From Tamlana sp. I1 (GTDB lineage Bacteria; Bacteroidota; Bacteroidia; Flavobacteriales; Flavobacteriaceae), in the NCBI RefSeq assembly GCF_015355625.1, contig NZ_JACLAF010000001.1, positions 1 to 64,000 of the forward strand: a stretch of 64,000 nt of DNA. The letters run 5' to 3'. Shown here in pieces: positions 45,701 through 51,572 of this stretch. The position numbers and the translations under genes were made by a program. Below the pieces are notes generated by a model. That model was not told the DNA's origin, did not search any database, and worked only from the letters and a program-made list of their open reading frames with translations. Every line of letters begins with the position of its first letter. Within the stretch, counting starts at the first letter, position 1.

Positions 45701-47378
45701 TTACAATCAGGGAACAGGTTTATGGACGGTTGGTATCGTTCCAACAGGAGGAACTCAAACCTTGTTAATCGATGCGATTGTAAAAGTACCTACAGGAGCT
45801 GCCGATGAATATACAAACACGGCACAAGTTTCAGCATCAGATTTAATAGATCCAGATTCAACTCCGAATAATGACGATGGAGATCAAAGTGAAGATGATG
45901 AAGACAATGTTGTTGTTACGCCGTTGGCAATTGTAGCCGATTTATCTCTTACAAAAACAGTGGTTAATAATAACTTAGCACCTAATGTTGGTGATCAAAT
46001 TACATTCGAGATTTCAGTAACCAACAGCGGGCCTAATACGGCTACGGGAGTAGAAGTAACCGATGTGCTACCTGCTGGATTTAACTATGTGTTGTACAGT
46101 TCAACTTCAGGAACCTATAACCAAGCCACAGGTTTATGGCGAACAGGAACCATAATGAGTGGCGATACACAAACCTTATTGGTAGACGTTACAGTAAATG
46201 CGCCAACAGGAACAGCTAACGAGTTTTTGAATAGCGCTGAAGTTTCTGCTAGTGATGTTTTTGATCCAGATTCAACTCCAAACAATAACGATCCAAGTGA
46301 AGACGATCAAGATAGTATTTTGATTATGACTGAAACGGCCGATTTAAGTTTAGATAAATCTGTTAGTAATGTTAATGCCAATGTGGGCGAGGTTGTAACC
46401 TTCACTTTACAAATAGATAATGCAGGTCCTAATGAAGGGACAGGCGTAGCTGTTGAAGATGTATTACCAATAGGATACAGTAATATTACCAATATTTCAA
46501 ATGGAGGTTTATGGGCTAATAATGTTATCAATTGGACCAACTTAAATGTGCCATTATCTGGGTTAACATTAACTTTTGAAGCTACGGTGAATATGCCAAC
46601 ACTTCAAGATAATGAGTATTTTAATAAAGCTCAAATTACCGCAAGCGATCAGTTTGATACAGATAGTACACCAAATAACGATGATGGTGACCAAAGTGAA
46701 GATGACGAGTCCAGCGTAACTATAAACACTCCAATAACAGATATTGAAGTTGTTAAAGAGGTTGATTTTGAAACCCCAAGTATTGGTGATGATATTACCT
46801 TTACAATCACTGCAACTAACTTAGGTAGTATAAATGCAACAACCGTTGAAATTGTAGACGCCCTGCCAACTGGATATCAATTTGTGTCTTACACAGCAAC
46901 ATCTGGAACTTATGATGATGCAACTGGTTCATGGTTAATTCCTGAAATTGCAGGCGGCGCTAAGACAACTTTAAGCCTATTGGTAACCGTTAAAGATGTT
47001 AACGATTATTTAAATACTGCAACGCTTCAGTTCTTAGATCAAATAGATGCTAATAGCGATAATGATACTAGCGAGACAAGCATTACGCCATCGTGTTTAA
47101 CCATCTACAATGAGTTTTCGCCTAACGGAAATGGGAAAAACGAATTCTTTTACATCGATTGTATAAATAATTATCCTAATAATGCTTTAGAAATTTATAA
47201 CAGATGGGGAAATCTGGTGTATAGCAAAGCAGGATATGATAATACATTTAACGGCGAATCAAACGGCGGTTCAATGTTTAAGAAGGGTGAAGAATTGCCA
47301 GCAGGAACATACTATTACATTCTTGATTTAGGCGATGGTTCCGATAGAAAATCAGGTTGGTTGTATTTAGCACGCTAG
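36723..47378 (+). CDS. Giant T9SS-exported repeat adhesin (PKD/Ig-like and DUF11 repeats), 3551 aa
   Basis: A long signal peptide (about 1-36, ending SVDAQSC) directs export. Residues about 36-1445 hold roughly 15 PKD/Ig-like modules of about 95 residues, most opening with an AGPDQxLC-type motif and ending near YVFRWTV. Residues about 1448-3455 are 15 DUF11 repeats of about 135 residues, each starting ADLSLTKxV and most followed by an acidic linker such as DPDSTPNNDDGDQSEDDE. The last 95 residues (NEFSPNGNGKNEFFYI...IYNRWGNLVYSKAGY...LPAGTYYYILDL) are the gliding-motility-associated C-terminal domain, a T9SS type B signal. It is followed at once by porP/sprF- and ompA-like genes. Role inferred: surface adhesin. 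Confidence 0.93.
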   Translation: MKNSYLTNTTTNTQNLIRLALLIFVFSLTFTSVDAQSCTLNAGLDQTICDSDVFQLDGTTPDTYTEGPIWTQISGPSVIISDPTIDDPIITGFSGGNTYVFQLSATCPNGLKPKQTVSVTVEAVTIANAGVDLASCPDDSGALIINGNTPSNPGEIGQWSIEGNNGGGVVINQPDSPTSTITLPETSAGTTVLRWTITGPEYAPGQFCESTSEITITNYGGVDPVDAGPDQTLSNCYTVSESTNLDASFGGDGTNGQQGTWTFVSGPSNPNIADVHNNSTNVSGLVEGVYVFRWDVTGPCVSGSDTVTITVPAATQDVTTAVVTNGNQHFCDPNATEATLSGSTPNFTNETVLWEQISGPAGAVIQNPTSSTTLVTGLVAPNSYQFRYTIINNVTNCTTEDEVNIRYNDDPVSITVNSGDDFVGACEDKSIEIPYQSTGGNKTEYSIESGPADSALSFPTPYVNLGSADSGTVSIDDFDVAGAYSVNFRRSTSGNILQGCGVANASITIYISTTPSGSSAGARQLFNCGATSGSLAGSAIQPGETSEWSQVSGPNTAVIADPYAQTTGISGLVPGLYLFRYIVSAGPACQPFASSTTLAVVSPVDNGTADAGSPQTVCVDAPVQLAANTPNIVLTGTWTASDPGIVFSDVNDPNAIATGFSLPSTDYTLTWTIENTYTNCGPPAESTVIISTTNESAPTVANAGADFCLPSGTTTIPNLDGNTTEVDEIGTWTQISGPSTAVFADVNNPTTAVSGLVNGNYEFQWEIAFRPFVTNACSTTTDTVNVVIADTGASVAAGPDQSLCLDPTLLSFTMAADAPQDDGVGTWVLVSGAGGYNVDDIHSPTATFSNLSNGTYIFAWYIDYGGCVTSVTPDQVTIQVGIPPTPAVIQGGDQVLCGTTTTTITADPIQNPNVETGSWTVVSGPNTPTISDTSSNTITVTGMTTGSYVFRWTTVSGSLLCPNSTADVTVDVYAHSESIPNQQLCDVTSVFLEATPGTTGTWTIISVDGATDAGIIAPFAPTQSPNNSNTANAPVDATQATTYVYEYTTDYTGSGAACNNTVQTTVEVSNGPSIAPLAGPDQTLCETDITVANPVQLQSGNTSPLPSDITSEWRLLSQPNGANTVIVSPGALTTDVTGLDVQGVYVFELNFASNFCTDEADVVRVEIFDEPSDADAGPDQDLACQDNTQLDATAPTVGIGTWSFANPSDDPSGGVAVIDSPNNPKTTLSNIPDDAGNDGLDDVYILTWTVSNGSMASPAVCAPKTDTVTLTYTGAPPSPAVAGPDQEYCDVTQATLAATAPTVGIGTWTQTAGNAANITAPNNPNTLVLGLTAGTYEFTWTVNDGGCSSFDTMNIEIYSDPLTANAGPDQLMPEFSIVNLDATPATVGQRMWTQISGPTNATFVDELDPKTQVTGTTVGDYVFQWTVSNGICNAVSDQVIITIQAISDLELTKSVTPSSVNIGDTVTFTLAVYNNNDDAANADATGVSVQDVLPLGYTLVPGTVSNNGSFDLATQTITWTNLSITNGSTINLTFDATVNGSGTYVNVAQITASANFDPDSTPNNDDGDQSEDDEANAQISLQSADLSLDKSVSVTDASVGDTVVFTLTVSNDGPDEATHVAVSDQLPNGYTYQSDDSSGSYNVTSGIWTVGTVAVGTPEVLNITATVNAPSTSSNNYLNSAQVIASDQADPDSTPDNDDGDQSEDDEDNATVTLQLADLEVTKSLLLISGSVGETVTFSVLVENKGPGNATGVDIQDLLPNGFDLVPGTVSNGGVYQLGNNSIVWNDLTIANTTSVTLTYDAVVNDSGNYTNTVQITASDLQDPDSTPNNDDGDQSEDDEDAATFVIEEADLELTKAISTTSSTTPNIGDTVTFELTLLNNGPNDASGITIEDVLPTGYTLTSGTISNGGTLIGNQINWTGLSLVNRANMTLSYDVVVNMPTGNVGEYTNLAQITASNQFDPDSDPNTGPNVDDLNDGIADDDETEFTITPQTADLSINKTVSNNNPNVGDVVTFTIALSNAGSVDATGVSVQDMVPVGYSNITNISNSGVAAGNQIDWTGFAVPVGIETVILTFDATVNAPTGASDEYLNTTQITASDQYDPDSTPNNDDGDQSEDDEDAEGITIKQADLSITKSIDNLHPNSGDTVIYTLVVTNSGPDTATNVAVEDVLPVGLTLTAVNNSGTQTGNTANWSGLTVLANNGSVTLTYEATVNTPTGANGEYTNVAQIIASDQYDPDSDPSTDETVDEDGDGNGFDDDEATLTITITEADLSLTKTVVNNDTAPLEGSQITFEIRVTNDGPDLATGVAVTDLVPSGFDYVSYSSTKGIYNELTGVWSVENVVAGATEVLLLDVIVNDSGDYLNIAQVTASDQIDPDSTPNNDDATEDDQDSVLVTPVAPMADLSLTKAVVGGNTSPLQGDPISFEITVTNAGPQDATGVTVTDLLPTGFTYVSFNTSSGTYNSTTGIWTVGTVINGASETLAITALVNATGDYLNIAQVTASDIGDADSTPNNDVTTEDDQDSVQITPVAPLADLSLTKTVVGGNTSPLQGDPISFEITVTNAGPQDATGVTVTDLLPTGFTYVSFNTSSGTYNSTTGIWTVGTVINGASETLAITALVNATGDYLNIAQVTASDIGDPDSTPNNDDATEDDQDSVQITPVTPMADLSLTKTIANGNTSPIQGSVVTFEITVTNDGPQDATGVEITDLLPSGFNYISFSTSTGSYNHVTGIWTAGTIANGASETLLIDARINGFGDYLNSAQVSASDLADPDSTPNNDDATEDDQDSIQLSPVVALADLSLTKEVVGGNTSPLIGSQITFQITVSNDGPNIATGVEVTDVLPPGFDYVLFSATSGSYNQATGVWTVGLIPNGSSQTLLIDALVNAPTGATDEHLNNAEVTGSTINDPDSTPNNNDPSEDDQDSILITPVNALADLSLSKQVVNGNTSPLVGSQITFEISVANDGPNVATGVAVIDMLPVGFEYVSFSATSGVYNQGTGLWTVGIVPTGGTQTLLIDAIVKVPTGAADEYTNTAQVSASDLIDPDSTPNNDDGDQSEDDEDNVVVTPLAIVADLSLTKTVVNNNLAPNVGDQITFEISVTNSGPNTATGVEVTDVLPAGFNYVLYSSTSGTYNQATGLWRTGTIMSGDTQTLLVDVTVNAPTGTANEFLNSAEVSASDVFDPDSTPNNNDPSEDDQDSILIMTETADLSLDKSVSNVNANVGEVVTFTLQIDNAGPNEGTGVAVEDVLPIGYSNITNISNGGLWANNVINWTNLNVPLSGLTLTFEATVNMPTLQDNEYFNKAQITASDQFDTDSTPNNDDGDQSEDDESSVTINTPITDIEVVKEVDFETPSIGDDITFTITATNLGSINATTVEIVDALPTGYQFVSYTATSGTYDDATGSWLIPEIAGGAKTTLSLLVTVKDVNDYLNTATLQFLDQIDANSDNDTSETSITPSCLTIYNEFSPNGNGKNEFFYIDCINNYPNNALEIYNRWGNLVYSKAGYDNTFNGESNGGSMFKKGEELPAGTYYYILDLGDGSDRKSGWLYLAR
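43925..44716 (+). repeat. Near-identical tandem copies of a 396-bp DUF11 unit
   Basis: Unit 1 (43925-44320) and unit 2 (44321-44716) each encode 132 residues beginning ADLSLTK. Long stretches are base-for-base identical, including the whole GYxxTxxxG middle region, with a few changes such as GCAGGT versus GCAGGC. The other DUF11 units differ strongly at DNA level. The phase continues into the next unit at 44717. Confidence 0.9.
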
Positions 47379-47401
47379 TAGTTGTATTATAGAATAAGGT
47401 T

Positions 47402-48352
47402 ATGCCTCAAACAAATAAAATGAAAATGAAATTAAAAAATAAAGTATCAACATACATCATGTGCTTATTAATGTTTGCTTTAACATTAATAAGCTATGGG
47501 CAACAAGATCCTCAGTACACCGATTATATGTTTAATCCGCTAAGCGTAAACTCAGCTTACGCAGGGTCTAGAGGACATTTGGCAATAATAGGGCTTTACA
47601 GGTCGCAATGGCTTGGTTTTGAAGGCGCACCAAGAACACAATCCTTTAGTGTCGATTCGCCAATAGGAAAACATGTCGGTTTGGGCGTTTCTTTAGTCAA
47701 TGATGAATTAGGACCTTCTGAAGAGTTTTATTTTGATGCCGATTTCTCGTATACCATTCCCATGTCAGGAAGTCAACGACTGTCTTTTGGGGTAAAAGGA
47801 GGTGGAAAATTTCTTAATATCGATTGGAGTAAGGGCGCGCATCAAGAAGATGAAGATGTATTTCGAAACAATGTAAATAACAAGTTTTTACCCACAGTAG
47901 GAGCAGGTATTTATTATCACAGTGATAAAAGTTATGTTGGTTTATCGGTTCCTAACTTTTTAACCAATCAATATTACGATGGCGTTCAAAATGCTGTTGA
48001 TACAGAAAAACTACACTTTTATTTAATAGGGGGTTATGTTTTTGATGTTAATTCCAACGTCAAATTTAAACCAGCATTTTTAGCTAAATATGTTAAGGGC
48101 GCACCGTTAATTGTAGACTTATCGGCTAATTTTATGTTCCATGATGTGTTGAGGTTAGGAGCAGCTTACCGTTGGGACGATTCGGTAAGTGGTTTAATAG
48201 GATTGCAAATTACACCAAAATTTATGGTTGGTTATGCTTATGATTATACTACAACACCTTTAAAATATTTTAATTCGGGAACACATGAATTAATGCTTCG
48301 TTTTGAATTAATCTCTAAAGAAAAGCAATTAAAATCCCCTCGTTTCTTCTAA
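47402..48352 (+). CDS. PorP/SprF family outer-membrane protein, 316 aa
   Basis: The family attaches large T9SS-secreted proteins to the outer membrane, as SprF does for SprB. A signal peptide (ending LISYGQQ, about 36) is followed by DPQYTDYMFNPLSVNSAYAGSRG, the hallmark N-terminus, then RSQWLGFEGAPRTQSFSVDSPI and GLGVSLVNDELGP. The remainder alternates into amphipathic strands ending in FELISKEK. It begins 24 bp after the adhesin gene, suggesting a shared transcript and a dedicated partnership. In-frame ATGs at residues 7 and 9 give a shorter signal and may be the real start. Confidence 0.93.
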   Translation: MPQTNKMKMKLKNKVSTYIMCLLMFALTLISYGQQDPQYTDYMFNPLSVNSAYAGSRGHLAIIGLYRSQWLGFEGAPRTQSFSVDSPIGKHVGLGVSLVNDELGPSEEFYFDADFSYTIPMSGSQRLSFGVKGGGKFLNIDWSKGAHQEDEDVFRNNVNNKFLPTVGAGIYYHSDKSYVGLSVPNFLTNQYYDGVQNAVDTEKLHFYLIGGYVFDVNSNVKFKPAFLAKYVKGAPLIVDLSANFMFHDVLRLGAAYRWDDSVSGLIGLQITPKFMVGYAYDYTTTPLKYFNSGTHELMLRFELISKEKQLKSPRFF

Positions 48353-48363
48353 ACTAAAGCTAC

Positions 48364-50370
48364 ATGAAAAATATAATTACACTATTAATATTATGCGGAA
48401 TAACCTTTGTTTATGGACAGCAAAGCACCACCAAACGTGCAGACCGATTGTTCGATCGTATGTGGTATAAGGAAGCTGCTGTTTTGTATGAAAACGAGGT
48501 GCGAAAGCTTGAAAAACATATGCCAAATCTAAATACAGCACAGCAAAAAGAATACTTTAGGGTGTTACAACGCGCTGGTGATGCTTATTTTTTTAATACG
48601 GATATGGAAAATGCTTACCGTTTTTATGATGCATTAATTTCAAAATTCAACACCCAAGTTAATCCCGAATATTTATTTAGATACGTACACACGCTTGAAG
48701 GCACAGGAAAGTATAGAGAGTCTAAATATTGGATGAAAGAATTCTCGAAACGAACTGAAAATACAGACGATCGTTCTAAAGAGTTCAGTCAGGAAAAATT
48801 AAAAATTGAAGACGTTTTAGATATATCACCTAAGTTCATGCTTAAAAACGTGTCTGTAAACACAGCGTATTCCGATTTTGGAGCTATGTATTTTAATGAG
48901 CAGTTGGTGTATTCATCAGTCGATTCCTCTAATTTTCATACCCGATTATATGAATGGAATAAGCAGCCTTACTTAAATATGTTTATTGGTGAATTAGACG
49001 GTATTGAATCCGATTTAACCAGAATTGGCGAGTTTTCAAAAAACCTAAATACCAAATACCATGAAGCGACATTAGCTTTTTCGCCAGATGAATCGGTTGT
49101 CTATTTTACTCGAAATAATTATAACGGAAGCCTAGGTCGCGACTCAAAAGGCACAAACCATTTAAAATTGTATAGAGCAGAACGCAAAAAGGCTAAAGAC
49201 AGTACGTTTTCGTGGCATAATATAAAAGAACTGCCTTTTAATAGTGAAAATTATTCTGTTGGGCATCCAACGGTAAGCCCAGATGGTAAACGTTTGTATT
49301 TTGTATCGGACATGCCTGGTGCCATAGGTGGAACCGATATTTTTGTTGTTGATATTTTAGAAGGACATAGTACAGAGAGTGGTTCTAATACAAATGAAAG
49401 TTACTCCAAACCACGAAACCTAGGCGAGAATGTGAATACTGCTGGTCGTGAAATGTTTCCTTTTGTAAGCGATAAGGCACTTTATTTTGCTTCAGACGGG
49501 CATCTAGGTCTGGGAGGGTTGGATGTTTTTCAAAGTAAAATTAAAGACAGCGTTTTTCAAAAAGCAACAAATTTAGGAGCGCCTTTAAATAGCGATTTAG
49601 ACGATTTCGGATTTATTGTAAATGAAGAAAAAAATCGAGGATTTGTAAGTTCAAACAGGTTAACCGGAAAGGGCGATGATGATATATATTCCTTTATTAG
49701 AGAAGCACCTATTTGTAAGCAGCTGATTTATGGAACGGTTTCAGATACGATCTCTGGAGAACCAATCGCTGAGGTTAAACTTATTTTACAAGGCGAAAAA
49801 GGTATTGCAATAGATTCAACTTTAACCAATTTAACTGGAGATTATAAATTTAAATCATCATTAAGTTGTGCTACAAATTATAATGTGATTGCTTCAAAAG
49901 AAAAATATAACCCCAAAGAAAAACCCGTAATTACTTTAAGTGAATCCGGAGAAACATTTGTGCCTATCACATTAAAACATGAACTTATTGTAAAAGAAGG
50001 TGGTTTGCTTAAAATTAAAATAGGTATTATTTATTTTGATTTAGATAAATCGAATATTCGTCCAAGCGACGCTGCTGTAGAGCTTAATAAAGTGGTGCTG
50101 TTAATGAAAGAATATCCAGAAATGGTTATTAAAATAGAATCGCATACCGATTCGAGAGGACGCGATGCTTATAATTTAGCCCTTTCAGATCGTAGAGCTA
50201 AATCCACTAGAGATTATATTATTTCTCAGGGTATAGCGCCGGAGCGTATTGAAAGCGCTATAGGTTATGGTGAAACGCAACTTTTAAATAAATGTTCTAA
50301 TGGTGTGCCATGTACCGAAGCAGAACATCAAATGAATAGAAGATCTGAGTTTATAATTTTGAATATGTAA
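48364..50370 (+). CDS. OmpA-family protein with PD40 repeats and peptidoglycan-binding domain, 668 aa
   Basis: A signal peptide (about 1-18, ITFVYGQ) is followed by TPR-like helices (about 22-155). PD40/WD40-like beta-propeller motifs come next (LAFSPDESVVYFTRN, HPTVSPDGKRLYFVSDMPGAIGGTDIF, FPFVSDKALYFASDGHLGLGGLDVF). A carboxypeptidase-regulatory-like domain starts near 457 (LIYGTVSDTISGEPIAEV). The C-terminal OmpA domain (about 556-668) has IIYFDLDKSNIRPSDAAVEL and ESHTDSRGRDAYNLALSDRRA with the Asp/Arg pair that binds peptidoglycan. It follows the PorP/SprF gene by 11 bp. Such genes are paired with T9SS adhesin/SprF modules and may anchor the complex to the wall. Confidence 0.94.
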   Translation: MKNIITLLILCGITFVYGQQSTTKRADRLFDRMWYKEAAVLYENEVRKLEKHMPNLNTAQQKEYFRVLQRAGDAYFFNTDMENAYRFYDALISKFNTQVNPEYLFRYVHTLEGTGKYRESKYWMKEFSKRTENTDDRSKEFSQEKLKIEDVLDISPKFMLKNVSVNTAYSDFGAMYFNEQLVYSSVDSSNFHTRLYEWNKQPYLNMFIGELDGIESDLTRIGEFSKNLNTKYHEATLAFSPDESVVYFTRNNYNGSLGRDSKGTNHLKLYRAERKKAKDSTFSWHNIKELPFNSENYSVGHPTVSPDGKRLYFVSDMPGAIGGTDIFVVDILEGHSTESGSNTNESYSKPRNLGENVNTAGREMFPFVSDKALYFASDGHLGLGGLDVFQSKIKDSVFQKATNLGAPLNSDLDDFGFIVNEEKNRGFVSSNRLTGKGDDDIYSFIREAPICKQLIYGTVSDTISGEPIAEVKLILQGEKGIAIDSTLTNLTGDYKFKSSLSCATNYNVIASKEKYNPKEKPVITLSESGETFVPITLKHELIVKEGGLLKIKIGIIYFDLDKSNIRPSDAAVELNKVVLLMKEYPEMVIKIESHTDSRGRDAYNLALSDRRAKSTRDYIISQGIAPERIESAIGYGETQLLNKCSNGVPCTEAEHQMNRRSEFIILNM

Positions 50371-50400
50371 TATACATTTTAAGAATTCAAATTTTAAAAA

Positions 50401-50437
50401 CAGGGTTGAGTTAGAAATAACTTAGCCCTTTTTTTTT
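50401..50437 (+). terminator. Terminator of the adhesin module
   Basis: CAGGGTTGAGTTA (50401-50413) pairs, with G-U and one mismatch, with TAACTTAGCCCTT (50418-50430), followed by a run of Ts to 50437. It lies about 30 nt after the OmpA-type stop codon. Confidence 0.75.
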
Positions 50438-50789
50438 ACTTAAAATGATTTCTGTTCAAAGTAATGTTGTTGTTCATTTTTTCATTGATGAAAAAACGAA
50501 CCAAAAAAATCTAGGCTTACGAATCTTTATCTAAATTTTTCGTTCGACACCTAAATTTAAGGAACTCGCTATGATATTTATATATGAATTTTAAAATACG
50601 TTTAGCTCAAACAGCCTTAAATTTTACGGTGTTTTCACTTCAAATTTCACGATAAATTTTCGATATGCCATTTAAAAACCCGTTTCAATAAAAGATATCA
50701 AAATCAATAATCCTATTGTTTTATATTAAATAAAGATTTTAATGAATTTTTATAAAAACGTATTGGACGAAATTGGTGTTAAACAGTTT
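50438..50789. other. Gene-free region with a possible dispersed intergenic element
   Basis: No coding frame is supported. The stretch from about 50495 to 50580 (ACGAACCAAAAAAATCTAGG, then TTCGTTCGACACCTAAATTT and AAGGAACTCGC) resembles a conserved sequence that I remember from intergenic regions of many Flavobacteriaceae; only one copy is in this window. The region separates convergent operons. Confidence 0.4.
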
Positions 50790-51569
50790 TCAAGACAGTT
50801 TTCCTTTAAAAAAAGTTAAAACGATAATGGCTAAAAAAATGAAATTACAAATCATGATTTTTTGTAATAATGCATTGGTATAGCTGATGTTGTTATTCAT
50901 ATTAACATCAATTTGTTTTTGAAGCTTATTTAGTTTGAAGATGTGTTGTTTTTGTAAGCTGTCAATGGTTTTACTCATGTTATGTATGGCTTCACTAACA
51001 TTTTTATTATTGCTATTTTGTCTTGAAAAAGAATAGGCAACATCATTAAATTTTTGCTCCCAATTTTTTTCATCTTCCACCTCTGATAAATAGAGGTTTT
51101 TTACAGGTATATCTGGACTTAAAGTAGATGAGGTTGTGATTTCTTTTGAAGAATGCACATAACTTCTATTCATTTTATTGAATAAATACGTCATATAGAG
51201 AAGCGCTAATATTCCTGAACATAAAATTATTTTATTTCTAAGCCCTCGTGTTTTTTTTCGAGGTGGGTTGATATAAAAGGTGGTGTTTGGTTCTAAGCCT
51301 TCATCAGCATCATCAGTTTCTTCTTCATGTTTTGCTTTCTGATCTAGAAATTCATAGCGATCTAAACTATACTTATCAAGGTATAGTTTTACTCTTTTTT
51401 CACGAACTAACCAATCGAGTACTTCTCGAATATGGCGTTCGGAAACTTCAGGGTTATCAATTTTCCAAAGTACATCGCTTGCCGATAAACCCATGGGTTT
51501 TTCTCTGTCGGCGTTAAACATGATTTTTACAATCACTTCATGAATTGGTAACTCAGTCGCTTTACTCAT
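50790..51569 (-). CDS. T6SS-linked winged-helix, two-TM protein of unknown function, 259 aa
   Basis: I do not recognise this family with certainty. Residues about 5-72 (ELPIHEVIVKIMFNADREKPMGLSASDVLWKI...VSERHIREVLDWLVREKRV) read as a winged-helix domain. An acidic linker (80-95) and a basic PPRKKTRGLRNK patch lead to a membrane helix (about 113-130), a periplasmic coiled coil (about 165-230) and a second membrane helix at about 236-254. N- and C-termini are thus both predicted cytoplasmic. Only 3 bp separate it from tssR, and it is the last gene of the leftward T6SS operon. DNA binding, or docking onto the baseplate, is conjecture. Confidence 0.75.
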   Translation of the reverse strand: MSKATELPIHEVIVKIMFNADREKPMGLSASDVLWKIDNPEVSERHIREVLDWLVREKRVKLYLDKYSLDRYEFLDQKAKHEEETDDADEGLEPNTTFYINPPRKKTRGLRNKIILCSGILALLYMTYLFNKMNRSYVHSSKEITTSSTLSPDIPVKNLYLSEVEDEKNWEQKFNDVAYSFSRQNSNNKNVSEAIHNMSKTIDSLQKQHIFKLNKLQKQIDVNMNNNISYTNALLQKIMICNFIFLAIIVLTFFKGKLS

Positions 51570-51572
51570 GTG

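Noticed and set aside
41060-47090. Regular DNA repeats as a CRISPR array or satellite
   Set aside because: The repeats are about 400 bp, coding and in frame, and encode DUF11 domains; there are no short identical repeats with unique spacers.
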